Of a DNA stretch of 7,285 nucleotides, positions 1 through 5,037 are shown one piece after another; the first letter of the stretch is position 1; each line of letters starts with the position of its first letter. Source of the stretch: an uncultured Oscillibacter sp. (GTDB lineage Bacteria > Bacillota > Clostridia > Oscillospirales > Oscillospiraceae). The DNA lies in NCBI GenBank assembly GCA_905236835.1, contig CAJOQY010000162.1:1-7285 (forward strand), in the 5' to 3' direction. A program made the translations under genes and the position numbers. A model generated the notes under the pieces. That model was given only the letters and a program-made list of their open reading frames with translations, was not told the origin of the DNA and made no database searches.

Positions 1-164
1 AATAAATCCACATAATCCGACGGGACCGGGACTTCCAGCCCGTCGCGGGCGTAAATCGTCATGTCGCCTTCCCGCCATGTCTCGATCCGGCCTCCGCCCT
101 CACAGCCGGTCAGCAGAAATAATATCACAGCCACGGGAAGCAGTCCCCAAAGCCAGCCTTTCAT
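1..164 (-). CDS. Lipoprotein, N-terminal part only
   Basis: The first 54 codons are visible; the rest lies beyond the left edge. The start is ATG at 164, with GGGAGG at 174-179 and a 9-nt spacer. The N-terminus is a short signal peptide (MKGWLWGLLPVAVILFLL) followed by a lipobox L18-T19-G20-C21, so Cys21 should be lipidated and the protein anchored to the outer face of the cytoplasmic membrane. The mature part begins with a Gly-rich linker (EGGGR) and polar sequence. It lies 20 bp downstream of the propeller gene and very likely shares its transcript, so the two may act together at the cell surface. No function can be assigned from the visible part. The lipoprotein call is firm; the family is unknown. 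Confidence 0.8.
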   Translation of the reverse strand, partial: MKGWLWGLLPVAVILFLLTGCEGGGRIETWREGDMTIYARDGLEVPVPSDYVDL

Positions 165-184
165 GTCGATATACCTCCCGTCTT

Positions 185-1357
185 TCAATCGCAATGATAC
201 AGCCATGTCACGCCGGAATTTCCCCCGCAGTCGATTAACAGCGATGACTCATTGGCCCACGCGTAATCCCGGATTTGTCCGCCCGCGTTTCCGGCGTCCA
301 GCCGCTGTCCCTCTCCGGTGCGTATGTCGATCAATAAAATTTCATCCGCCGCCGTTTCCGATTCGTCCGAGACCGGAGCCGCCAGCCGTCCGCCGGAGGG
401 CGAGAATTTCGCGCCGTCCGGATAATGCCCCGGAAATTCAGTCTGATTTAAAATCATGCCGTCCGCGCCGATACGCAGTAAAAACAGCGTTTCATCCGCG
501 TTATTATTATTATTTTCACGAATCATCGCCGCGTTTCCGTTCGCGCTGACGCCATGTACGGTCAGATAATCATCCGCCGCGTTGAAATCCAGCGCCGCGA
601 CATTGCCCGTTGTGGCGTCCGCGAGGGCGAACTTCCGCGTATCATCCCGGCTGTCCGTGATTTCCACAAAAATATTTTTATCCGATATAAAGCCGTGCAA
701 TAATTTCCGCGTGTTTTTCGCGGGCATCAGCAAATGCTCTTCCCCGGTGGCCGTATCCAGCGCCCAGACCGCGTCGCCGCCGGATTGCTCATCCGTATGA
801 TCGGAACAATAGGCAAGATAGCGTCCGTTGGGGCTGAGTACGGGATTGCCCGTCCGGAACAGTCCGCCGCCCTCTTGAAGTTCCGACAGGATTTCCGCGC
901 GGGTCCGCCCCTGAAACGCGTCCGCGCTAAGCCGGACAGCCGTCTGTGATTCCGGGTCAATCCGCCAGATTCCCAAATCCGTGCAGGCCAGATATACGCC
1001 GCCCGCGCTTAAAAACAGGAATCTTGACACATCCCATTCTTTCGGCGTGACGCTGTCCGCCGACAGCCGGAGAAATTCCGCGTTAAAACTCCCGGCCCCG
1101 TCCTCCAGCGCGATTACAAAACTGTCCGTGTCCTGATTCGCCGCCGCTTTCCGGATCGGGATATTATTCGGTCTGTCCGCCACTTTCCGCGCGCTCTCCG
1201 GCTTTTGGAATCCCACCGACAGCCGTTCAGCGGCATAATCATTCCGCGTATTTAATAACATATCCGGCGTCTGTTCCGGGAAGGGAGATAAAACCAGCCC
1301 CGCCGCGTATATCAGGCAAACCGCCGCCGCTAATAATAATCCGATTTCTTTTTTCAT
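185..1357 (-). CDS. Membrane-anchored TolB-like beta-propeller protein
   Basis: 390 residues. The start is ATG at 1357, with GGGAGG at 1366-1371 and an 8-nt spacer. The frame stays open to a GTG at 1453, but that lies within the predicted promoter and would add an Arg/Lys-rich low-complexity tail before the membrane segment. Residues 6-24 are a hydrophobic signal anchor, so the rest should be extracytoplasmic. The body shows TolB/WD40-like propeller blades: SPNGRYLAY (175-183) followed by AVWALDTATGEE, and SPSGGRLAAP (319-328) followed by EILLIDIRTGEG. Such 'SPDG..LA' plus 'D..TG' pairs mark blade strands. There are no catalytic residues, so a binding or scaffold role is likely. A run of five Asn (282-286) is encoded by an AAT/AAC repeat. 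The lipoprotein gene follows 20 bp downstream. The fold is fairly sure; ligand and pathway are unknown. Confidence 0.75.
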   Translation of the reverse strand: MKKEIGLLLAAAVCLIYAAGLVLSPFPEQTPDMLLNTRNDYAAERLSVGFQKPESARKVADRPNNIPIRKAAANQDTDSFVIALEDGAGSFNAEFLRLSADSVTPKEWDVSRFLFLSAGGVYLACTDLGIWRIDPESQTAVRLSADAFQGRTRAEILSELQEGGGLFRTGNPVLSPNGRYLAYCSDHTDEQSGGDAVWALDTATGEEHLLMPAKNTRKLLHGFISDKNIFVEITDSRDDTRKFALADATTGNVAALDFNAADDYLTVHGVSANGNAAMIRENNNNNADETLFLLRIGADGMILNQTEFPGHYPDGAKFSPSGGRLAAPVSDESETAADEILLIDIRTGEGQRLDAGNAGGQIRDYAWANESSLLIDCGGNSGVTWLYHCD

Positions 1358-1444
1358 GCCGATTCCCTCCCGATCCGAAACGCTTTCTGTTTTTCTCCCG
1401 CGCCGTTTTCGCGCCGTCTGTTTTCTCCCGCGTCTCTGTGTGTT

Positions 1445-1473
1445 ATCATACACGCCTCAAACCCGGATTTCAC
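1445..1473 (-). promoter_or_regulatory. Predicted promoter of the propeller/lipoprotein operon
   Basis: On the minus strand, GTGAAA (1468-1473, 4 of 6 matches to the -35 consensus) is followed after 17 bp by TATGAT (1445-1450, 5 of 6 matches to the -10). Transcription would start near 1438, giving an 80-nt leader before the ATG at 1357. This placement excludes the upstream GTG at 1453 as a start. The direct repeats at 1494-1543 lie just upstream, where an activator could bind. Sequence prediction only. Confidence 0.5.
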
Positions 1474-1493
1474 CACATTTTCATGACGAAAAA

Positions 1494-1543
1494 GTGACAG
1501 TTCGGAGGAAATCATGACAGTTTTCTAAAAATAGTAACAGATT
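1494..1543. repeat. Three direct repeats at exact 20-bp spacing, possible regulator site
   Basis: GTGACAGTTC (1494-1503), ATGACAGTTT (1514-1523) and GTAACAGATT (1534-1543) fit RTRACAGWTY and begin exactly 20 bp apart, about two helical turns, so all three face nearly the same side of the DNA. They sit 21-70 bp upstream of the predicted -35 of the propeller operon. Read on the other strand the core is CTGTCA/CTGTTA, which resembles half-sites of PhoB/PhoP-type response regulators, although those are usually 11 bp apart. A second short direct repeat, AAAAATAGTA, occurs at 1527-1536 and 1557-1566. The bound factor is unknown. Confidence 0.4.
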
Positions 1544-1763
1544 GGTAAAAGCCCCCAAAAATAGTATCTAATATTTGGCGATTACGACGGTTTCAGAAAC
1601 TTTTCCGCGCGTTTTTTGGACAACAAAAACCGCTTTACAGATTCAAAAAGTGATCAATTTTCCGGAAAACGCGGCGTAAAAAATAAAAATAACCGGATTT
1701 AAAAAATTTTAACAGGCATGATTCAATCCCTGTCCGGCATATACTAACGGACGGGGTGATAAC
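1544..1763. other. Non-coding upstream region of tspO
   Basis: This is the tspO-proximal half of the 406-bp divergent spacer. It is AT-rich and contains two perfect palindromes, GTTTCAGAAAC (1590-1600, central unpaired A) and TTTTCCGGAAAA (1658-1669), the latter two bases after TGATCA (1651-1656). A TATACT at 1740-1745 resembles a -10 but has no convincing -35 and would leave a leader of only about 12 nt. I cannot place the tspO promoter. No gene or structured RNA is evident. Confidence 0.3.
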
Positions 1764-2240
1764 ATGGACAAAGAAATCCGGAATAAATATCTTTTCTGGA
1801 TTATTTTCACGGAAGCCGTCGGCGCGCTGTCCGGATGGCTGACGCGGGACGGGGTAAATTTTTTCAACGCGTTTATGACAAAACCGCCGCTTTCCCCGCC
1901 CTCGGTTGTGTTTCCCGTGACATGGGCGATTCTTTATCTCCTGATGGGAATCGGCGCCGCGCGGATTGACATCAAGCGAATCCCGAAATCCCGTTCGCGC
2001 GCTTTATGGCTTTATTTATTGCAATTAGCGTTTAATTTTCTCTGGAGTATTGTCTTTTTCAACGTCCGGGCGTATTTGTTCGCGTTTCTCTGGCTGGCCG
2101 TCTTATGGCTTATCATTCTCGCGATGATACTGGAATTCCGCAAAATCGACTCCCGCGCGGCTTGGATGCAAGTCCCGTATTTGTTCTGGGTCCTTTTCGC
2201 CGGATATTTAAATCTCGGCGTCTGGGTTCTGAATAAATAA
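1764..2240 (+). CDS. tspO: TspO/MBR family membrane protein (tryptophan-rich sensory protein)
   Basis: 158 residues, the normal family length. The start is ATG at 1764 with GGGGTGAT just upstream. Five membrane helices are visible at about 8-26, 45-66, 80-98, 104-123 and 133-156, the TspO topology. Family signatures are the loop KPPLSPPSVVFPVTW (40-54), the N91-x-x-W94 segment in helix 3, and PYLFWVLFAGYLN (138-150) in the last helix. TspO proteins bind porphyrins and related hydrophobic ligands in the membrane. In bacteria they have been linked to tetrapyrrole handling and stress responses, but the reaction, if any, is not settled. The gene is monocistronic: it diverges from the propeller operon and ends in a strong terminator facing rsr. 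Family assignment is confident; the physiological ligand here is not known. Confidence 0.93.
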   Translation: MDKEIRNKYLFWIIFTEAVGALSGWLTRDGVNFFNAFMTKPPLSPPSVVFPVTWAILYLLMGIGAARIDIKRIPKSRSRALWLYLLQLAFNFLWSIVFFNVRAYLFAFLWLAVLWLIILAMILEFRKIDSRAAWMQVPYLFWVLFAGYLNLGVWVLNK

Positions 2241-2259
2241 TAAAAAAATAAAATATAAA

Positions 2260-2285
2260 ACGCCGCCGGAATATCCCGGCGGCGT
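2260..2285. terminator. Bidirectional intrinsic terminator between tspO and rsr
   Basis: The arms ACGCCGCCGG (2260-2269) and CCGGCGGCGT (2276-2285) form a perfect 10-bp GC-rich stem with a 6-nt loop. T-rich sequence follows on both strands: GATTTTATAAATTTTTT on the plus strand, and TTTATATTTTATTTTTTT after the minus-strand copy of the stem. It lies 20 bp past the tspO stop and 60 bp past the rsr stop, so it can end both convergent transcripts. Confidence 0.9.
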
Positions 2286-2345
2286 GATTTTATAAATTTT
2301 TTATTTTATTATTTTATTTACAAATAAATATTTTAAATTAATTTT

Positions 2346-3779
2346 TTATTCATATTCCTCAATCGCCTTTACCAGCGTTTCCCGGCCCTGTTCCGCGAGC
2401 GTGATAAACTGGAAAATTTTCTCGCTCCATCCGGCGATAATATTTGTCCGCTCCCCGTAAAACTGCTGTGTGCCGTATCCCTGTAAATCCACGGCGTGAA
2501 CCCAAAGGCGATCCCCTGTCTTTTTCCGGTACTCGTCCGCGAGGGTCTGGACAGGCTTGTCTTTATACCATCCGCCGCCCGCGTTGCATTCGTTGTCGGA
2601 AAAAATAATCAGTCGATCCGCGGTAATATCATCCCAGAGCATTTTCTGAAACGGCAGATACATATCCGTTCCGCCGTTCGCTTTCGCCCGGAGCGTCTCA
2701 CGAATAATATCCAAATGACGGGAGACCGCGATTTTCTCAATCTCCGTATGAAATATATAAAAAATCGCGTTGTCGCAGAGCCTGTTCGCGATCAGTCCAA
2801 GCATCATGCCGATTTCCACACAGCGCACGGAAGATTTTCGGCTGATAAGCCCGCTCATGGAGCCGGACACGTCCACGGCAATGACCGTCGTGCCGGGCAG
2901 TTTCGGCATATTCCCTATAGAAGCGTCCACGGCGTTTTCCAGCGCGTCCAGAGCGCGCGAACCGGCAATATCGGCAATGGATTTATACGCCGCCAGAAAC
3001 CGGAACGGGAGCTGTCCGGATTTGCGCACGGCTTCCGGATTCTCTATGCGCCGCCATACGTTCTCAATATTCGCCGGATTCGCCCGGATAATATTTCTCA
3101 GATTCCGCAACAGCGCCATATAGCCCACTTTTCCGCTGTCAATCAGATTTTCCCATGTTTCGGCGTTGTTGCCCTTGGCGGACAGTTCCGTCTCCCATGT
3201 GACGGGCGTTTTCAGGTTGTTTTCCAATACGCGTTTCCAAAGCGCGGATTGATTTTCGTCTTTCGGACACGGGCGGCACAGGCATAATATATCCCGCATT
3301 TTGACGGTTTTTCCAGCGCCTTTATATTTCGCCAGCGTATATTCGTCAAATCCGCTTAAAACGTCGTTAATCCCTTTTTTCAGCGAATTCGGAACGGGTT
3401 TGCCAAATTCGGCAAGATAAAACGCCATGATTTCCGTTATATCATCGCCGCGCGTAGATACGCGCCGGACAGCATCGCGCGCGAACGGTTTGCCGGTTTC
3501 CTCATGCGCCAGATACGCGGTCAGAACGTGCGGCACGGATCGCATATGAAATTCCCGGCGGGCGAACGCCGCCAGATTAGACACAAATCCCGGATCGGAC
3601 CGGATCACGGCCTTGATATTCTCGCGCATTGCCTCGCTGTTGTCACCGTAATATTTACCTTCATTGAAAAAACTTGTCAAGACCTGTGTGACAAGGCGTG
3701 ATTTCGCGTCCATCTCATACGCGGCGTGTCCGCTTTGATTGACTGTCTCAATCGTCCGCGGCGCGTTGAATTTGGCCAT
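2346..3779 (-). CDS. rsr: Ro60/Rsr orthologue: TROVE and VWA domain RNA-binding ring protein
   Basis: 477 residues. The start is ATG at 3779, with AAGGGGGG ending 6 nt upstream. Residues about 15-290 match the TROVE domain, a ring of HEAT-like helical repeats; MALLRNLRNI (221-230) is a hallmark segment. Residues about 296-470 are a von Willebrand A domain with an intact MIDAS: D303-x-S305-x-S307, T371 in GGTD, and D395 in FSDNE. Ro proteins bind the 3' ends of misfolded or damaged RNAs in the ring cavity and Y RNAs on the outside. In the bacteria studied, a Y RNA tethers Rsr to PNPase for RNA decay or maturation. No PNPase, RtcB or RtcA gene is in the window. Three Y-RNA-like genes lie immediately upstream on the same strand, strong context for the call. 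The gene may be read from its own AT-rich leader or by read-through from the RNA array. Confidence 0.95.
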   Translation of the reverse strand: MAKFNAPRTIETVNQSGHAAYEMDAKSRLVTQVLTSFFNEGKYYGDNSEAMRENIKAVIRSDPGFVSNLAAFARREFHMRSVPHVLTAYLAHEETGKPFARDAVRRVSTRGDDITEIMAFYLAEFGKPVPNSLKKGINDVLSGFDEYTLAKYKGAGKTVKMRDILCLCRPCPKDENQSALWKRVLENNLKTPVTWETELSAKGNNAETWENLIDSGKVGYMALLRNLRNIIRANPANIENVWRRIENPEAVRKSGQLPFRFLAAYKSIADIAGSRALDALENAVDASIGNMPKLPGTTVIAVDVSGSMSGLISRKSSVRCVEIGMMLGLIANRLCDNAIFYIFHTEIEKIAVSRHLDIIRETLRAKANGGTDMYLPFQKMLWDDITADRLIIFSDNECNAGGGWYKDKPVQTLADEYRKKTGDRLWVHAVDLQGYGTQQFYGERTNIIAGWSEKIFQFITLAEQGRETLVKAIEEYE

Positions 3780-3809
3780 TTCCAGCCCCCCTTATCAAAT
3801 CATATAAAA

Positions 3810-3831
3810 ATTATAATAAAATTATAATAAA
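3810..3831. repeat. AT-only tandem repeat in the rsr leader
   Basis: ATTATAATAAA occurs twice in direct tandem (3810-3820 and 3821-3831) inside an A/T-only stretch. On the minus strand each unit carries TATAAT, a perfect -10 hexamer, but neither has a good -35 at 16-18 bp. It could supply a weak promoter for rsr below the RNA array terminator, or simply be a low-complexity spacer like others in this window. Confidence 0.35.
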
Positions 3832-3834
3832 AAT

Positions 3835-3846
3835 AAAAAAACAGGC
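3835..3846 (-). terminator. U tract and closing stem ending the Y RNA array
   Basis: On the minus strand GCCUGU (3841-3846) pairs with ACAGGC at the 5' end of RNA-C (3955-3960) and is followed directly by six U residues and more U-rich sequence. A second helix, AACGCG with CGCGUU, stacks inside it. The result is terminator-like but has a long loop (the whole RNA-C), so some read-through into rsr, 56 bp downstream, is plausible. Confidence 0.5.
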
Positions 3847-3960
3847 GAACGCGGTAAAATCGCAATCGGTTGGCGGCGCGTGGCCGCCGGAGCCTTTCCA
3901 AGCCCGGATAATCGTTTTTAAGACGAAGTAACCGACTGGCGCAACACGCGTTTTGCCTGT
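3835..3960 (-). ncRNA. Y RNA-like RNA-C (Ro-binding stem, no tRNA arms)
   Basis: The third RNA of the array and the nearest to rsr. The ends pair: ACAGGC/GCCUGU, then AACGCG/CGCGUU, then GUUGCG with UGCGAU (three wobble pairs), a 3-nt CCA bulge on the 5' side, and GUCGG with CCGAU. The 5' strand contains the element shared by all three RNAs: UGCG (3940-3943), 7 nt, then GUUACUUCG (3924-3932). The middle differs from the other two. It has GGCGGC/GCCGCC with a 5-nt loop, and alternatively a hairpin closed by a GGAA tetraloop; these compete for the same two G residues. I find no T-loop or D-loop sequence. It looks like a Y RNA whose effector module is not a tRNA mimic. TATACT at 3962-3967, just upstream, could be a weak -10 of its own. 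The ends are set by base pairing, not by mapped transcripts. Confidence 0.65.
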
Positions 3961-3964
3961 AAGT

Positions 3965-4112
3965 ATAAAAAGCGGAGAAAAGCGATAACGGCATACAAAA
4001 GCGCTCTGACCGCTGAGCTACGCCATGTCCGGAGACAACGGCGGCGGGATTTGAACCCGCGACCTCTCGACCCTGACTCGAAGTAACCGTCATACGCACT
4101 GCCGCTTTTTAT
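3965..4112 (-). ncRNA. yrlA: YrlA-type Y RNA-B with a permuted tRNA mimic
   Basis: The outer helix is a perfect 11-bp pairing of AUAAAAAGCGG (4102-4112) with its complement (3965-3975). The shared element follows: UGCG (4095-4098), 7 nt, GUUACUUCG (4079-4087); GACGG pairs with CCGUU on the 3' side. The inner module is a tRNA in permuted order. T arm: GCGGG/CCCGC around a UUCAAAU loop (4044-4060). Acceptor-like helix: CGCC/GGCG and UGUC/GACA capped by UCCG (4021-4043). Then UA, equivalent to positions 8-9. D arm: GCUC/GAGC around AGCGGUCA (4003-4018), which keeps A14, G15, G18G19 and A21. An anticodon-stem equivalent, CGAGAG (4064-4069) with CUUUUG (3996-4001), joins the module to the Ro stem. 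YrlA RNAs are known to mimic tRNA in this manner. The order of arms rules out an ordinary tRNA gene. Confidence 0.85.
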
Positions 4113-4115
4113 CAT

Positions 4116-4242
4116 AAACGCGAACGGATAAAATCAAAAACAGTTTTGCGTCCGCGAACGGACGCCTTCTGGAGTCGAACCAGAGAGTAATCGTGACAAG
4201 ATTACAGCCGAAGTAACTGTTTTTCGCAATGCCGCCGCGCTT
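4116..4242 (-). ncRNA. Y RNA-like RNA-A with a partial tRNA mimic lacking a D arm
   Basis: First RNA after the strong promoter. Outer helix: AAGCGCGGCGG (4232-4242) with CCGUUCGCGUUU (4116-4127), with an internal loop. Inner stem: AAAAACAG (4217-4224) with CUGUUUUU (4136-4143), perfect 8 bp. Shared element: UGCG (4225-4228), 7 nt, GUUACUUCG (4209-4217). Three hairpins follow. GUAAUC/GAUUAC closes a 7-nt UUGUCAC loop (4187-4205), which looks like an anticodon arm with U33 and a GUC triplet. UCUGG/CCAGA closes UUCGACU (4168-4184), a canonical T arm. GCGUCCG/CGGACGC is capped by UUCG (4148-4165), a closed acceptor-like helix. AAAA then leads into the closing stem with no D arm. I read it as a second, shortened tRNA-mimicking Y RNA. 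It ends only 3 nt before RNA-B begins, so the array may be one processed transcript. Confidence 0.75.
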
Positions 4243-4251
4243 ATATATTAA

Positions 4252-4280
4252 ATTATATAGCGTAAAATTCCGTCTGTCAA
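4252..4280 (-). promoter_or_regulatory. Perfect consensus sigma70 promoter of the Y RNA array
   Basis: On the minus strand TTGACA (4275-4280) and TATAAT (4252-4257) are separated by exactly 17 bp, an exact match to the housekeeping consensus. The predicted start, near 4245, falls at the 5' edge of the RNA-A outer helix (4242). The -35 overlaps the HAD stop codon (4277-4279), which is the TGA inside TTGACA. Such a promoter fits an abundant stable RNA rather than the short spacer of an mRNA operon. Confidence 0.85.
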
Positions 4281-4945
4281 TGGTTTGCTGAAAGATTTTG
4301 AAATATCCGCCCGACGCAAGCGGGAATTTCCCGGAAATTTTTGATGATTTCATCCGGATTGACAACCTGTCCGAAGCCGTAAGACGCGAAAATAAACGGG
4401 ATTCCGGCCTGCTTGGACGCCGTTTCATCTCCCTCCGTATCGCCGATATAAACGGCGTGTTTGATTTTATTCCGCTCCATGACAAGCCGGATATTATCCG
4501 CTTTGGATTTGCCGATTCTGTTGGCTTCCTCAAAATCACAAAAATATGATCCCAGTTTATGTCCTTCCAGAAACGCCGGAATATATCCCGCCTGACAGTT
4601 GCTGACGATCATTAAATTATATTTTTCCCGCAATATTTTTAATACTTCTTCCACGCCGTCATATAAAATCCCGCCGGTTTTCCGTAGGGATTCCGTTTCC
4701 GCCTCGCCGCATAATTTGATTAATTCCAATTGCCGTTCTTGGGGCAGTTCCGGCCATAACGCCGCCGCTATCGCGTCCATTTGTTTCCCCATCAGCGGGC
4801 GAATATCTTGGACGGTCAAGCGCCGGGAGATACGCGCGTATTCTTCCTGTACGCGGCTCCAGATTTCGGCCAGACGTTCCGTTGAATCCCACAACGTCCC
4901 GTCCAGATCAAATATCACGGCCTGTTTTTTGATTTGCTGATTCAA
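4277..4945 (-). CDS. HAD-superfamily hydrolase, phosphoglycolate phosphatase-like
   Basis: 222 residues, typical of the PGP/Gph-like HAD subfamily with a helical cap after motif I. Motif I is D13-x-D15-G-T (the nucleophile and acid/base). Motif II is S115 in LMIVSN. The motif III lysine is K146 or K148 in GKSKADN. Motif IV is G-D169-x-x-x-D173, so the Mg2+-dependent phosphatase site is complete. The cap covers about residues 20-90. The substrate cannot be read from sequence; phosphoglycolate or another small phosphomonoester is possible. The start is a TTG at 4945: an in-frame TAA lies two codons upstream and the next candidate, GTG at codon 10, would cut the first strand. GGGATGA upstream is a weak ribosome site that overlaps the end of the small ORF. 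It probably follows tetR in one operon; its stop codon is inside the Y RNA promoter. Confidence 0.88.
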   Translation of the reverse strand: MNQQIKKQAVIFDLDGTLWDSTERLAEIWSRVQEEYARISRRLTVQDIRPLMGKQMDAIAAALWPELPQERQLELIKLCGEAETESLRKTGGILYDGVEEVLKILREKYNLMIVSNCQAGYIPAFLEGHKLGSYFCDFEEANRIGKSKADNIRLVMERNKIKHAVYIGDTEGDETASKQAGIPFIFASYGFGQVVNPDEIIKNFREIPACVGRIFQNLSANH

Positions 4946-4948
4946 ATT

Positions 4949-5023
4949 TTATTCATCCCAATTCTCAAACGCCGTCAATTTATAATAATACAGGCATATA
5001 TTCTCATAATGCCCGTCTTTCAT
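4949..5023 (-). CDS. Possible 24-residue small ORF
   Basis: In the 92-bp gap between tetR and the HAD gene, ATG at 5023 opens 24 codons ending at TAA (4949-4951). The peptide is rich in aromatic and acidic residues (it includes YENICLYYYKLTAFENWDE). The frame stays open upstream to a TTG that overlaps the tetR stop. The ribosome site is weak. It could be translated to couple tetR with the HAD gene, whose TTG start is in the same frame just after the TAA. It could also be a gene remnant or chance. I recognise no family. Confidence 0.25.
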   Translation of the reverse strand: MKDGHYENICLYYYKLTAFENWDE

Positions 5024-5037
5024 CCGGAAACCGCGTT

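Noticed and set aside
61..549. 162-codon plus-strand frame opposite the lipoprotein and propeller genes
   Set aside because: Pro/Arg/Ser-rich shadow translation of two well-supported minus-strand genes.
1358..1453. N-terminal extension of the propeller protein to GTG 1453
   Set aside because: The added 32 residues are Arg/Lys-rich low complexity, the GTG lies inside the predicted promoter, and ATG 1357 has its own GGGAGG at ideal spacing in front of a signal anchor.
2496..3287. 263-codon open frame on the plus strand opposite rsr
   Set aside because: It is antisense to conserved TROVE/VWA coding sequence and has the His/Arg-rich composition expected of a shadow frame, with no ribosome site or domain.
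3996..4069. An ordinary tRNA gene, suggested by perfect T- and D-arm sequences
   Set aside because: The T arm precedes the D arm on the transcribed strand, the acceptor strands are joined by a UCCG tetraloop and there is no anticodon loop or free CCA end. It is a permuted mimic inside a longer RNA.
3835..4242. CRISPR-like array, because a short motif recurs three times
   Set aside because: The repeated element is only 9 nt plus a spaced UGCG, copies are 130 and 155 bp apart, and each lies in its own long base-paired RNA.
3800..4539. Three open frames on the minus strand across the RNA array (3800-4099, 3918-4115, 4090-4539)
   Set aside because: Their sequences are Arg/Ser-rich and low in domain character, they cut across perfect RNA stems, and one also overlaps the HAD gene in another frame. 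The RNA reading explains the region better.
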